Below, in pieces: positions 40,836 through 49,486 of a stretch of 64,000 nucleotides of DNA. The position numbers and the translations under genes are program-made. Source of the stretch: JAHELQ01 sp964491915. Its GTDB lineage: Bacteria > Acidobacteriota > Aminicenantia > UBA2199. The stretch's first letter is position 1, and each line of letters begins with the position of its first letter. The stretch covers positions 1-64,000 of the forward strand of contig CAZBHS010000023.1 in assembly GCA_964491915.1 (NCBI GenBank), given 5' to 3'. The notes under the pieces are model-generated. The model did no database searches. It was given only the letters and a program-made list of their open reading frames with translations, and was not told the origin of the DNA.

Positions 40836-42221
40836 TCAACTCCAGTTGGAGAGCACCGGCCATACCAGGAGAGCCAAAGAGATCACGATGAAGGCGATCT
40901 GCAATGGGTAGTTCCACTTGAACCAGCGTTCGTAGGGGATTCTGGCCATAGCCAGGGTTCCTACGGTGACGCCGGAGGTGGGAATGATCATGTTGGTGAA
41001 TCCGTCGCCCAATTGGTAGGCCAGGACCGCTGTTTGGCGGGTGATTCCCGATAGGTCCGCCAACGGTCCCATCAACGGCATGGTGAGCGCCGCTTTTGTT
41101 GAGCCGGAGGGGATGAAAAAGTTGACCGTTAACTGGAACGCGTACTGAACGTCAGCCGCCAGGAGTTTCGGCAGGCCGGCTGTGGCGGATGCCATACTGT
41201 GAAGGATGGTATCCATAACTCCCCCGTCTTCCAGGATCACCACAATGCCGGCGGCGAACGCCACAACCAGGGCCGCTCCAGCGATATCCTTGCAGCCGTC
41301 GATAAACGATTTGGCCAATTGGTTGGGCCCCTGGCCCGAGACAATACCGGAAATCAAACCCATGGCAAAGAACAGTCCGCCCAATTCCTGGATATACCAT
41401 TTCCAGATAATAACCCCCAGGATCATGAACACAATCCCCAATAAGAGCACAATCAAGCTGGCGCCGTGCCGCCAGGTGAACGTGGTCGCCGCGGCCCGCT
41501 GCTCTTCGATCTCTTCGCGCCGTTTCTGGTCCAGGTCGTACATGATGGATTTGGCGGGATCTTTTTTGATGCGGGCGGCGTAGACCATCACCCACGCGAT
41601 GGTGAAGGCTGTAACCAAAAACCATACCAACACCCGGTATCCCATGCCCGACAATGGCTGCACCCCCGCCAATCCCTGGGCGATTTGCAAGGTGAAGGGA
41701 TTGAAAAAAGCGCCGGCGAAACCGACTCCCGCCGCCAGAAACGAGAGGCTCACGCCGACTATCGAATCGTACCCGAAGGCCAATGCCATGGGCACGAAAA
41801 TCAACGCGAAGGGCATGGCCTCCTCGCACATGCCGAAGGCCGCCCCAAAGAATGAGAACAATGTCATCACAATGGGGATGATAAGAAACTCCTTACCTTT
41901 CAAAGTCTTGACCAACCACTGGATCCCCGCCATAATGGCGCCGGTTTCATTCAGCATAAAAAAGGCGCCGCCCACAATGAAGATGAAGACGATGATGTCC
42001 GCCAGCTTCAGGAAGCCTTTGATGGGGGCCGTGAAAACCTGGATGGATTGCGGATTGGATTCTGTGTTGTGAAAGGTGCCGTCCACCAGAACCGTGCGCT
42101 CGACGCCTCCCACTTTTTCCTGTATCCGTTCATAGGCGCCGCCCGGCAAAACCCAGGTGGAGATGGCTGCGATAATAATTAAGAAGAACATGATGGCAAA
42201 TACATTCGGTACTTTTTTCAA
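40836..42221 (-). CDS. YfcC/DcuC-family membrane transporter
   Basis: A 461-residue integral membrane protein with about 12 hydrophobic helices and family features such as ISTWVLPGGAYER near the N-terminus, GMCEEAMPFALIFVPMALAFGYD and NFFIPSGSTKAALTMPLMGPLADLSG. Members move C4-dicarboxylates, basic amino acids or dipeptides. It starts with TTG behind a strong GGAGG at 8-10 bases. It is followed by the secreted cyanophycinase gene, so uptake of released amino acids or dipeptides is a reasonable guess. Confidence 0.9.
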   Translation of the reverse strand: MKKVPNVFAIMFFLIIIAAISTWVLPGGAYERIQEKVGGVERTVLVDGTFHNTESNPQSIQVFTAPIKGFLKLADIIVFIFIVGGAFFMLNETGAIMAGIQWLVKTLKGKEFLIIPIVMTLFSFFGAAFGMCEEAMPFALIFVPMALAFGYDSIVGVSLSFLAAGVGFAGAFFNPFTLQIAQGLAGVQPLSGMGYRVLVWFLVTAFTIAWVMVYAARIKKDPAKSIMYDLDQKRREEIEEQRAAATTFTWRHGASLIVLLLGIVFMILGVIIWKWYIQELGGLFFAMGLISGIVSGQGPNQLAKSFIDGCKDIAGAALVVAFAAGIVVILEDGGVMDTILHSMASATAGLPKLLAADVQYAFQLTVNFFIPSGSTKAALTMPLMGPLADLSGITRQTAVLAYQLGDGFTNMIIPTSGVTVGTLAMARIPYERWFKWNYPLQIAFIVISLALLVWPVLSNWS

Positions 42222-42322
42222 TCTGACCTCCGTAGCGATAAAGGCATATTATAAACAAATTGTTTGCAGGGTTCAATTCCATATGTTGTGTTTCTTTTCC
42301 CGTATGATACAATCTTTAAATC

Positions 42323-43012
42323 ATGAGTGTGTTATTCCAATGTAACGGCGTGAAAAAGTCTTATGTTCAGCGAACCGGTCTGTTCGGTAAAAAGAAGGTT
42401 CCGGTACTGGACGGGATCTCTCTAGAGCTTCATGGCCAATGCGTCAACGCCGTCACCGGCCCCTCGGGAGCGGGCAAATCAACCCTCTCGCGATTGCTGA
42501 TGAAGCTGGAAGACTGGGATGAGGGGGATATTCTCCTGCAGGGGACATCGATTCGCGCCATCCCCAAAAAAGATTATTACCAAAAAAACAGAATCATGTT
42601 TCAAAATCCCTATTCAGCGGTGAATCCCAGCTTTACCATCGAAAAAATCATCGCCGAGCCGTTGAAAATCGCAGGGATCGACGACCACGGCCTCCGCCAG
42701 AGGATTCAAGAACTCCTGGATTTGGTGGGATTGCCGGAGTCTCTGCTCCGCCGGTTCCCACACCAGGTATCCGGCGGCCAATTGCAGCGGGTGGTCCTGG
42801 CCAGAACACTCTCGACAACGCCTGCGTTTATAGTGTTGGACGAACCCTTCTCGTCGCTGGATGATATTCTGGCCAACCGCCTGGCGCGGGACTTCAAAAA
42901 AATATTCAGGCAATTGGACATCAGCGTTCTTTTTATCTCCCACCACAACCAACGGGTCAATTCTTTCGCTGATCATACGGTGAGGATCGCGAAGGGGAAA
43001 ATCCGTTGTTAG
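42323..43012 (+). CDS. ABC transporter ATP-binding protein, DppF/OppF-like
   Basis: A 229-residue ABC ATPase of the peptide/nickel uptake type: Walker A AVTGPSGAGKSTLSRLL, Q-loop IMFQNPYSAVNPSFT (typical of the Dpp/Opp class), signature QVSGGQLQRVVLARTL, Walker B FIVLDEPFSSLDD and switch His in VLFISHHNQRV. The C-terminal oligopeptide extension is absent and no permease or binding-protein gene is nearby. A weak TTGTGT-N16-TACAAT ends 9 bases before the ATG. A candidate lanthipeptide precursor begins 55 bases downstream, hinting at an export or immunity role, which remains speculative. Confidence 0.88.
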   Translation: MSVLFQCNGVKKSYVQRTGLFGKKKVPVLDGISLELHGQCVNAVTGPSGAGKSTLSRLLMKLEDWDEGDILLQGTSIRAIPKKDYYQKNRIMFQNPYSAVNPSFTIEKIIAEPLKIAGIDDHGLRQRIQELLDLVGLPESLLRRFPHQVSGGQLQRVVLARTLSTTPAFIVLDEPFSSLDDILANRLARDFKKIFRQLDISVLFISHHNQRVNSFADHTVRIAKGKIRC

Positions 43013-43067
43013 TTTTATTTTTAAGGAAACGCGATAGTGAGATTTAAAAAAAAGGAGGAAATACAGA

Positions 43068-43238
43068 ATGAAAGCAAAAAAAAAATCCCGCAAATTGGTA
43101 CTTAACAGAAGCACCATCACCAATCTCGACAGCGCCCAATTGAATGCCGTCAAGGGCGGAACCGACCGTACCTGGTTATGGTCCCGCTGCATTTGCCCGG
43201 ATTCTTATAGCGCCTGCGAGTGCACCCCCACCGACTGA
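43068..43238 (+). CDS. Candidate class I lanthipeptide-type RiPP precursor
   Basis: A 56-residue protein with GGAGG (43054-43058) 9 bases before its ATG. The leader is Lys-rich and ends in a double glycine (residues 30-31). It carries KLVLNRSTITNLDSAQL, which resembles leaders of class I lanthipeptide precursors (LxLN-x-TI-x-x-LD pattern). The 25-residue core has four Cys (C41, C43, C50, C52) with Thr and Ser for dehydration and ends CECTPTD. No LanB, LanC or peptidase gene lies in the window, so modification enzymes would have to be elsewhere. Strong RBS, length and the leader-core layout support a real gene. Confidence 0.75.
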   Translation: MKAKKKSRKLVLNRSTITNLDSAQLNAVKGGTDRTWLWSRCICPDSYSACECTPTD

Positions 43239-43270
43239 TTGAGCGCCCCGTACCTGTCTTAATGTAAACC

Positions 43271-43338
43271 GTTTGGTCCTCCTCTAACGTTTATGGTAAC
43301 ATTCCATAGAAAGATAGACCGTAAGGGGAGGATCAAGC
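43271..43338 (+). promoter_or_regulatory. Long imperfect hairpin in the leader of the patatin gene
   Basis: GTTTGGTCCTCCTCT (43271-43285) can pair with AGGGGAGGATCAAGC (43324-43338) using G-T pairs, with a small inner stem TATGG/CCATA (43292-43308). The gene's own RBS (AAGGAG, 43340-43345) begins two bases after the stem. It could be an mRNA leader structure or a weak attenuator; there is no T-run. Confidence 0.35.
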
Positions 43339-43354
43339 TAAGGAGTAATACTAT

Positions 43355-44389
43355 ATGAATACCAATTATTTGATCTTGTCCTGCGACGGCGGCGGTATTA
43401 GAGGTTTGATCACCGCCCTGCTGATTCAGGACCTTGACAAGAGTTTCAACATTCTCGACAAAGTGGACCTGTTCGCCGGAACATCCACCGGCGGATTGTT
43501 GTCCGTTGCCCTGGGCAACGACGTATCCATCGATACGCTCATCGACATGTACATGACCGAAGGAGCGGAAATTTTCAAACCTTACAAACCGAAAGGGGGC
43601 GTGCATGACATTTTGAAAGAAGCTGTGGAAGAAATCGAATACTCGTTGCTGCCTTCCTGGCTCACTCATGTGAAATACAATAACACCGGTCTCAAGGGAA
43701 TTTTGGCGAAATTTTACTCCGATGATTTGACCCTTGCCAAACTAAAACACCATGTGTTTGCCACCACATTCCAGCTCTTTGATTCTAACGCTAAACGCTG
43801 GATGCCGATTTACATGTCGAATCTACCCAAATCCCCCACAGCGGATATCAAAGCGTTGGACGCATCCCTCTGTACCAGCGCCGCCCCCCTCTATTTCCCG
43901 CCTCATAAGGCCAGCGACACATCCGGTTATTGTGTGGACGGCGGAGTATTCGCCAACAACCCGTCGTTATTCTCTTTTACAACTGTCATGGGTTCCGGTA
44001 TCCTGGAACAGCAGCGTAAAAACTTCGACAATATCCGCATGCTATCGTTGGGCACCGGAATCACCAGGGCGGGAATCACGGAAAAGCAAGTGGATAAGAC
44101 CGGCCCTCTCAATTACGGCGCCCTTGCCTGGCTCTTTCCCCTTAAACAACCCCCCACGCCATCCTTCCCGTTGCTGGAGATCCTGATGGACGGCTCCATG
44201 GAGGTGGATACAGCCCAAAGCAAACAGGTGTTGGGCGACCATTTTAGCCGGGGCAATGTGGTGATGACCAAAGACATTGCAATGGACGACTACACAAAAG
44301 TGGATGAGCTGAAACAGATGGCGGAAGACTACATGGCTTCGGATGAATGGAAAGAAATCAAAGCGTGGGTGAAAGATAACTTTATTTGA
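43355..44389 (+). CDS. Patatin-like phospholipase
   Basis: A 344-residue patatin family lipid acyl hydrolase: oxyanion motif SCDGGGIRGLITA, nucleophile Ser in FAGTSTGGLLSVA and catalytic Asp in YCVDGGVFANNPS. There is no signal peptide, so it is cytosolic. The size and motifs fit bacterial patatins (including effectors such as CapV), but no CD-NTase gene is nearby. RBS AAGGAG precedes the start. It ends exactly where the convergent propeller gene ends, with no spacer. Confidence 0.93.
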   Translation: MNTNYLILSCDGGGIRGLITALLIQDLDKSFNILDKVDLFAGTSTGGLLSVALGNDVSIDTLIDMYMTEGAEIFKPYKPKGGVHDILKEAVEEIEYSLLPSWLTHVKYNNTGLKGILAKFYSDDLTLAKLKHHVFATTFQLFDSNAKRWMPIYMSNLPKSPTADIKALDASLCTSAAPLYFPPHKASDTSGYCVDGGVFANNPSLFSFTTVMGSGILEQQRKNFDNIRMLSLGTGITRAGITEKQVDKTGPLNYGALAWLFPLKQPPTPSFPLLEILMDGSMEVDTAQSKQVLGDHFSRGNVVMTKDIAMDDYTKVDELKQMAEDYMASDEWKEIKAWVKDNFI

Positions 44390-45556
44390 TCACTTTCCGA
44401 AAATGTGCGAGGCGGTATCGATCTTGTATTCACGATAGAGGTTGCCGTTATCGGTCTCTTCGATGACCGCGACGGCAGCCCCGTACAATTTCAATTGGCG
44501 GGGCGAGAGCTCGGGGGCGAATTGGATTGTGCAGTGAAAATGACCGTCTCTGTCCAGAATGTCGCACGCCGTTTCCTTCACTCCGACGACTCGCCGTACC
44601 AAGAGGCGGCCGGAATTTAGAACGCGGATTTCGTGAATGGCCGGTAAACAATCCGGAAGCATGCCGGCGATTTGTTTTTTGATGGGCTTTGCTATATTGC
44701 GAATCGTCCCGGCGATGTACTGTTTGTCCTCGGTCGAGAATCGTGGCGGATCATAGTGAATGGAAATACTCTCCGGGGTGTGCCCGTCGAGCCGTTGTTT
44801 GTGGATAATATAATTGGAACTATTGGCGTAATAGACGGTATCGGTGTTAAAATCAATCGCGTACAATAAGTCTGGAAGAATCCTTGGTCCCGGTATCACC
44901 GACATAATCCGTTTTTCCGGTAGTGGGATCACTAATTTTCCCATATCCGGCGCTTCGATGAAGGTCCGGGTCAGATTTTCCCTCGGCAGATCGACAAGGC
45001 CCACCAGTTTGTTGAAGGTATGGGAGCCGCTACCTTTTGGGGCGAGCGCTTCAAGAGCCGCGACAAAACGATGGCTGTCGATCATGCGCATGGAACGGTA
45101 GAATTTCTCCAATTTGAACTCTTTGATGAGATCGCCGTCGAGGGAAAATTTCCCGATCTTACGCAGCCCCAGAATCCAGAGATGATTGTCCAGGATTTGC
45201 AGTTTCGGATGGGGTTGAAATTCTCCGGGCCCGGAACCGGGATTCAGAATTTGCCTCTGAAGCTTGCCTGTCCCGTCGAAAATATAGAGTCTTACGCTCC
45301 TGCCGTCCAGTAAATAGACGGTCCCGTCGTCGGTGCGCTCGAAGTCGGTGAACAATACTTTTTGCAACTCATAATCATCAGGTGAAATGGAGCGGGTTTT
45401 TTCCAATTGGATCCGGCAGGTTTCGCCGGTGATGCGCTTCGCGTTTTCCGCGCCGCCGGAATGATTACCGCCACATCCCCAATTGCCGGCGCACATAACC
45501 GCCAATACGAGAGTAAAACTAATTACAGCCCAATGTTCATACTTACCGAAAGTCAT
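44390..45556 (-). CDS. Six-bladed beta-propeller lipoprotein
   Basis: About 388 residues. A hydrophobic signal (AVISFTLVLAVMCAGNWGCGG) contains lipobox-like Cys residues. The body is a propeller of repeated strand motifs: DGTVYLLDGRSVRLYIFDGTGKLQRQI, LNPGSGPGEFQPHPKLQILD and KIGKFSLDGDLIKEF. The GxGPGEF signature is typical of six-bladed (NHL/BF4221-like) propellers, which are expanded in Aminicenantes and Bacteroidota. The ATG at 45556 directly precedes the signal peptide; the frame extends upstream without homology. Function unknown, probably surface binding or sensing. A relative lies at 51693 and a truncated copy at 53632. Confidence 0.82.
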   Translation of the reverse strand: MTFGKYEHWAVISFTLVLAVMCAGNWGCGGNHSGGAENAKRITGETCRIQLEKTRSISPDDYELQKVLFTDFERTDDGTVYLLDGRSVRLYIFDGTGKLQRQILNPGSGPGEFQPHPKLQILDNHLWILGLRKIGKFSLDGDLIKEFKLEKFYRSMRMIDSHRFVAALEALAPKGSGSHTFNKLVGLVDLPRENLTRTFIEAPDMGKLVIPLPEKRIMSVIPGPRILPDLLYAIDFNTDTVYYANSSNYIIHKQRLDGHTPESISIHYDPPRFSTEDKQYIAGTIRNIAKPIKKQIAGMLPDCLPAIHEIRVLNSGRLLVRRVVGVKETACDILDRDGHFHCTIQFAPELSPRQLKLYGAAVAVIEETDNGNLYREYKIDTASHIFGK

Positions 45557-45652
45557 AGTTTTCCAAATAGTGTCAATTAATAAAATTAAATGATAGAATG
45601 CCCTATTTTCAAAAAATTTGCAACCCCTAAAATGTTCTTTATCGCAATTCGG

Positions 45653-45680
45653 TTGACTTTGTGTGCACATTGGATACAAT
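45653..45680 (+). promoter_or_regulatory. Sigma70-type promoter of the antitoxin-like gene
   Basis: TTGACT (45653-45658), 16-base spacer, TACAAT (45675-45680). An AAGGAGAAGG RBS and ATG at 45711 follow. Confidence 0.6.
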
Positions 45681-45710
45681 AAAAATTGAATACTATCAAG
45701 GAGAAGGAAA

Positions 45711-46058
45711 ATGGGGAGTAAAAAAGATAAAGATAAAAATGTGAATAAAGAGTTGATTGAGAAATTGAGGCGCGGTGAAACCGGCATAATCGATGATCCT
45801 GAAGAGGAACTCGAAGTTCTTGAAGCTTATGAAAGAGGTGAACTGGCGCACGTTGAAAATGTCGAAGCAAAAAAACGGGAATTGGTAGATGCCGCCGGGA
45901 AAACTTCCCTTAAGACCAAGCGGATTAGCATCCGAGTGGTTGAGGATGATCTCGAAAAATTGAAAGTAAAGGCGGCGGAAAGCGGAATTCCCTATCAAAC
46001 TTTATTGGGCTCGCTTATCCATCAATATGTGACTGGCAAAGTATCGCTGCTTATCTAA
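45711..46058 (+). CDS. CopG/BrnA-like antitoxin, apparently solitary
   Basis: A 115-residue protein with a charged N-terminal half and a C-terminal ribbon-helix-helix-like domain: KTKRISIRVVEDDLEKLKVKAAESGIPYQTLLGSLIHQYVTGKV. This matches CopG/BrnA-type antitoxins, which bind DNA as dimers and neutralise a BrnT- or RelE-like toxin. No toxin gene lies on either side: upstream is a propeller lipoprotein in the opposite orientation, downstream is recQ on the other strand. It has its own promoter and RBS. Confidence 0.75.
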   Translation: MGSKKDKDKNVNKELIEKLRRGETGIIDDPEEELEVLEAYERGELAHVENVEAKKRELVDAAGKTSLKTKRISIRVVEDDLEKLKVKAAESGIPYQTLLGSLIHQYVTGKVSLLI

Positions 46059-46073
46059 CCGGTTGTGACTCAA

Positions 46074-48284
46074 TCAACCATGGTTGATGAGGTAGTAGAG
46101 GCGGAGATAGTGGAGGCTTTCGTAGGGGACTTTGCCGTCCAGGGCGGCGAAGGCCGGTTTGAGATGCGCGCCTCCGGTTTCGGAAAAGGCCATCATGGCG
46201 ACGGTGAGGTCCGCCGGATCTACGTCCGCGTGCGACAACAACTCGTCGCTCAAGTCATGAACATCACGCTCCAGCGCGCGGTCGTCCGTCAGATATTTAT
46301 AAAAATTGTCCAGCACAGTCTCGATTTTCACCCCGAATATCTCCGCGGTCCTGGCCAGCGATAAGCCGCTGTCAATAGCAAGACCTACCTGGATATATTT
46401 CTTCTGCTTGGTGTCCTGAGTCCCCTCGTCCGGCGTTTCGCGCCTGATAACTTCCTCCTTGGGATTCTCAGCGATATTTCGCCCGGCGCAAAAATCCTTC
46501 ACCGCATCTAAAAACCGCGGCGCGTACTTCTCCAACTTAACGGCGCCGATGCCGTGAATCGAGCGCATACTCTCCAGCGATTGGGGAAAGTGAACCGCCA
46601 TGTCGATCAACGTCCGGTCGGGAAAGATGTGATAGGGCGGCAGGTTGGCCTCATCCGCCATCTCTTTCCGTTTTTTGCGCAAAATTTCGAACAACTCCTC
46701 GTTAAAGTCCGGCAAATCTTTTGTCTTTTTCCGGGTTTTGGCGCTGGTCTTCGGCCGGTCTTCGGGCACAACTCCCAGCAACGGTAGTTTCCGTTTGAAA
46801 TGATCCACCGCCATCGGCGTGATCTTCAACGACCCAAACTCGGTGTCCTGCACCAAAAAGCGCAGTTGGATCAATTGCCGGCCGATGTGAAACCATTGAT
46901 TGCGGGACAAATGATCGCCGCTCCCATAGGTCTCCAATTTATCGTGACCGGAGCTCATCACCTTCTGCTTTTTGGAGCCCTTTAAAATATCTATAATATG
47001 ATTCATACCGAAAATCTCGTTGGTGCGGCGGATGGTCTTGAGCATAATGTGGGCGTGGTCCGTGATATCGGTTTTCGCCACCTCGTCCCCCAGACAATTG
47101 TCGCAGGCCCCGCAATTGGTTTCGTCGTACTCTTCGCCGAAATATTGAAGCAACGGCTTGCGGCGGCAATAATAGGTTTCGGCGAACGCCACCATGGTAT
47201 TGAGATGGATGGTGGCGATCCGTTGCCGCGTCTCGTCCATCTGGCCGATAAAGAACTTCACCTTCTGGATATCGGCGTAACTGAACAGCAGCAAACAATC
47301 GGAGGGCAAACCGTCCCGTCCCGCCCGGCCGATCTCCTGGTAATAGGTCTCGATATTCTTGGGCAAATCATAATGAATCACAAACCTCACATTGGGCTTG
47401 TCGATCCCCATGCCGAACGCCACCGTCGCCACCATCACCGGCACATTGTCGGTGATGAATTGCTCCTGGTTGAGCTTGCGCTCCTCCTCCGGCATGCCGG
47501 CGTGATAGGGGAGAGCGTCGAAGCCCTCGCGCCGCAACCGCTCCGTCAATTCATCCACAGCCCGACGGGTGGCGCAATAGATGATCCCCGACTTGTTGGG
47601 CCGGTTACGCAAGTACTTGAGCACCTGCTCCTCCGCGTTACCCTTGGCTTCCACCTCCAAATACAAATTGGCGCGATTGAAACTGCCGACAAACGTATGG
47701 GCGTCGTCGAAGCCCAGACTCCGCTGGATGTCTTTTTGCACCTGGGGGGTGGCGGTGGCGGTAAACGCCGAACACACCGCGTTGGGGAACCGCTGCCTAA
47801 ACGCCGCCAATTGCCGGTACTCCGGCCTGAAGTCATGCCCCCATTCGGAAATACAATGGGCCTCGTCAATGGTGATATTGTCCACCACGGTATCTTCCAA
47901 TAGCGCCAGCGTCCTCTCTTTGAGCAAGGTCTCGGGAGCCAAATACACCAACCGCACCTGACCCCGGCGAATGAGTTCCATGTTGTGAACATATTCTTCC
48001 GGGTGCAGCGAACTGTTCAGCACCACCGCCGGAATCCCCAATGCCGTCAATTGGCCGATTTGATCCTTCATCAACGAAATCAACGGCGACACCACCACGG
48101 TCGTCCCCTTGAACAATAAAGCCGGCAATTGGAAACACAACGATTTACCGCCGCCGGTGGGCATGATGCCTAGAGTGTCCCGCTTCCCCAGGATATTGAG
48201 GATGATTTCCCGCTGCAGCGGCCGGAACGATTCAAATCCAAATACATGTTTGAGAGTTTTTTGAGCGTCTTGTATATGTGTCAT
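46074..48284 (-). CDS. recQ: ATP-dependent DNA helicase RecQ
   Basis: About 736 residues with the full RecQ layout: Walker A MPTGGGKSLCFQLPAL, DEAH box in IDEAHCISEWGHDFRPEYRQL, conserved QEIGRAGRDGLPS, RQC zinc-binding Cys (CRRKPLLQYFGEEYDETNCGACDNC), winged helix and an HRDC domain (RKEMADEANLPPYHIFPDRTL). A C-terminal helix-turn-helix-like extension follows (VGLAIDSGLSLARTAEIFGV). Start taken at 48284; four more codons are possible upstream. It acts in recombination and replication-fork repair. Confidence 0.95.
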   Translation of the reverse strand: MTHIQDAQKTLKHVFGFESFRPLQREIILNILGKRDTLGIMPTGGGKSLCFQLPALLFKGTTVVVSPLISLMKDQIGQLTALGIPAVVLNSSLHPEEYVHNMELIRRGQVRLVYLAPETLLKERTLALLEDTVVDNITIDEAHCISEWGHDFRPEYRQLAAFRQRFPNAVCSAFTATATPQVQKDIQRSLGFDDAHTFVGSFNRANLYLEVEAKGNAEEQVLKYLRNRPNKSGIIYCATRRAVDELTERLRREGFDALPYHAGMPEEERKLNQEQFITDNVPVMVATVAFGMGIDKPNVRFVIHYDLPKNIETYYQEIGRAGRDGLPSDCLLLFSYADIQKVKFFIGQMDETRQRIATIHLNTMVAFAETYYCRRKPLLQYFGEEYDETNCGACDNCLGDEVAKTDITDHAHIMLKTIRRTNEIFGMNHIIDILKGSKKQKVMSSGHDKLETYGSGDHLSRNQWFHIGRQLIQLRFLVQDTEFGSLKITPMAVDHFKRKLPLLGVVPEDRPKTSAKTRKKTKDLPDFNEELFEILRKKRKEMADEANLPPYHIFPDRTLIDMAVHFPQSLESMRSIHGIGAVKLEKYAPRFLDAVKDFCAGRNIAENPKEEVIRRETPDEGTQDTKQKKYIQVGLAIDSGLSLARTAEIFGVKIETVLDNFYKYLTDDRALERDVHDLSDELLSHADVDPADLTVAMMAFSETGGAHLKPAFAALDGKVPYESLHYLRLYYLINHG

Positions 48285-48416
48285 GATTGTAATCACTCAT
48301 TATAGACAAACCCACCCCCCCGAATCAAGGGGTTGAGAATTTTTTGAATGCAAAGGGCAAAAAATTCCCGTCCCCCATGTTATAATTATCCTCTTAACAA
48401 TGGCGAAGGCGCACGC

Positions 48417-48587
48417 ATGACGGAACGAATCAAACTCGACAGCCAGACCTTGAAAAACATCGTTGAAGGCGAAGACCTCGATTTTTGCAAGCGGTTTTTC
48501 GAAATGGCGGGCATCGGTTTGGGCGTTGCGGCGTTTATTTTTTTAGTCGGCCACGTGATTCGCATTTTTCTGGGAATCGATGTATAA
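48417..48587 (+). CDS. Small single-pass membrane protein
   Basis: 56 residues: a charged N-terminus (TERIKLDSQTLKNIVEGEDLDF) followed by one transmembrane helix (GIGLGVAAFIFLVGHVIRIFLGI). A TATAAT at 48381 lies about 36 bases before the ATG. Not recognised. It sits alone between recQ and the PhzF gene, reading in the same direction as the latter with a 39-base gap. Confidence 0.6.
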   Translation: MTERIKLDSQTLKNIVEGEDLDFCKRFFEMAGIGLGVAAFIFLVGHVIRIFLGIDV

Positions 48588-48626
48588 TATGACCTCCAAG
48601 AATTTAATTGGGAAGGAAGAGACGAG

Positions 48627-49409
48627 ATGAAAATTCAACTATTCCAGGTGGATGCCTTTGCAGACCACATCTTTGGCGGCAACCCCGCGGCGGTATGCCC
48701 TATGGATGAATGGCCTGATGACCATACAATGCAACATATCGCTGCGGAAAACAATCTGTCCGAGACAGCGTTTTTCGTTCCGGAGGGCGACGGCTTCCGG
48801 CTCCGTTGGTTTACCCCTGTCACAGAGGTGGATTTATGCGGACACGCCACTTTGGCTACGTCCCACGTGTTGTACCAACACTTGAATTATAAAAACGACC
48901 AAATTATATTTTACACCAAAAACGATCGTCTGGTGGTGGAGCGGGAGGACGATCTCTATTCCATGGATTTTCCCGCGACGGTCCCCGAATTGGTGGAAAC
49001 GCCGCCCCGGCTGGTGGACGGTTTGGGGAAAGAACCCGAGCGGGTCTTAAAATCCCGCGACTATTTGGCGGTGTATGAGCATGAAAATGAGGTTGCCCAT
49101 ATCAAACCGAGGTTCGATTGCCTGGCGAAACTCGACAGTCATCTGGTGATCGTCACCGCCAAAGGGAATGTGGCTGATTTTGTGTCCCGTTGTTTCGCGC
49201 CGGCGGTGGGGGTGAATGAAGACCCGGTGACCGGATCGGCCCACACCACGCTGGTGCCCTATTGGGCCAAACGGTTGCAGAAGAACGATCTCCATGCCGA
49301 GCAAATATCGAAACGGCGGGGTGAATTGATGTGTCAATACCTTGGAGATCGCATCAAGATCAAAGGCCGCGCCGTCACATTTATGACCGGCACCATCGAT
49401 CTGGACTGA
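48627..49409 (+). CDS. PhzF family isomerase/epimerase-like protein
   Basis: A 260-residue PhzF-fold protein: VDAFADHIFGGNPAAVC at the N-terminus with AAENNLSETAFFVPEGD carrying the catalytic Glu, WFTPVTEVDLCGHATLA, and VGVNEDPVTGSAHTTLVPYW in the second half. The two-domain diaminopimelate-epimerase-like fold is complete. Substrate unknown; no phenazine genes are nearby. RBS GGAAGGAAG precedes the ATG. Confidence 0.93.
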   Translation: MKIQLFQVDAFADHIFGGNPAAVCPMDEWPDDHTMQHIAAENNLSETAFFVPEGDGFRLRWFTPVTEVDLCGHATLATSHVLYQHLNYKNDQIIFYTKNDRLVVEREDDLYSMDFPATVPELVETPPRLVDGLGKEPERVLKSRDYLAVYEHENEVAHIKPRFDCLAKLDSHLVIVTAKGNVADFVSRCFAPAVGVNEDPVTGSAHTTLVPYWAKRLQKNDLHAEQISKRRGELMCQYLGDRIKIKGRAVTFMTGTIDLD

Positions 49410-49451
49410 TAACAAAAAGCACCGGCAATTTAGCTCAGGCGGAGTCGCATA

Positions 49452-49480
49452 TTGACTTCCGCCTATTCATTCATTATACT
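49452..49480 (+). promoter_or_regulatory. Promoter of tag, giving a leaderless mRNA
   Basis: TTGACT (49452-49457), 17-base spacer, TATACT (49475-49480). The ATG of tag lies 6 bases after the -10 element, so the transcript should start at or within a base or two of the start codon. No RBS is present. Confidence 0.65.
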
Positions 49481-49486
49481 GAACGC

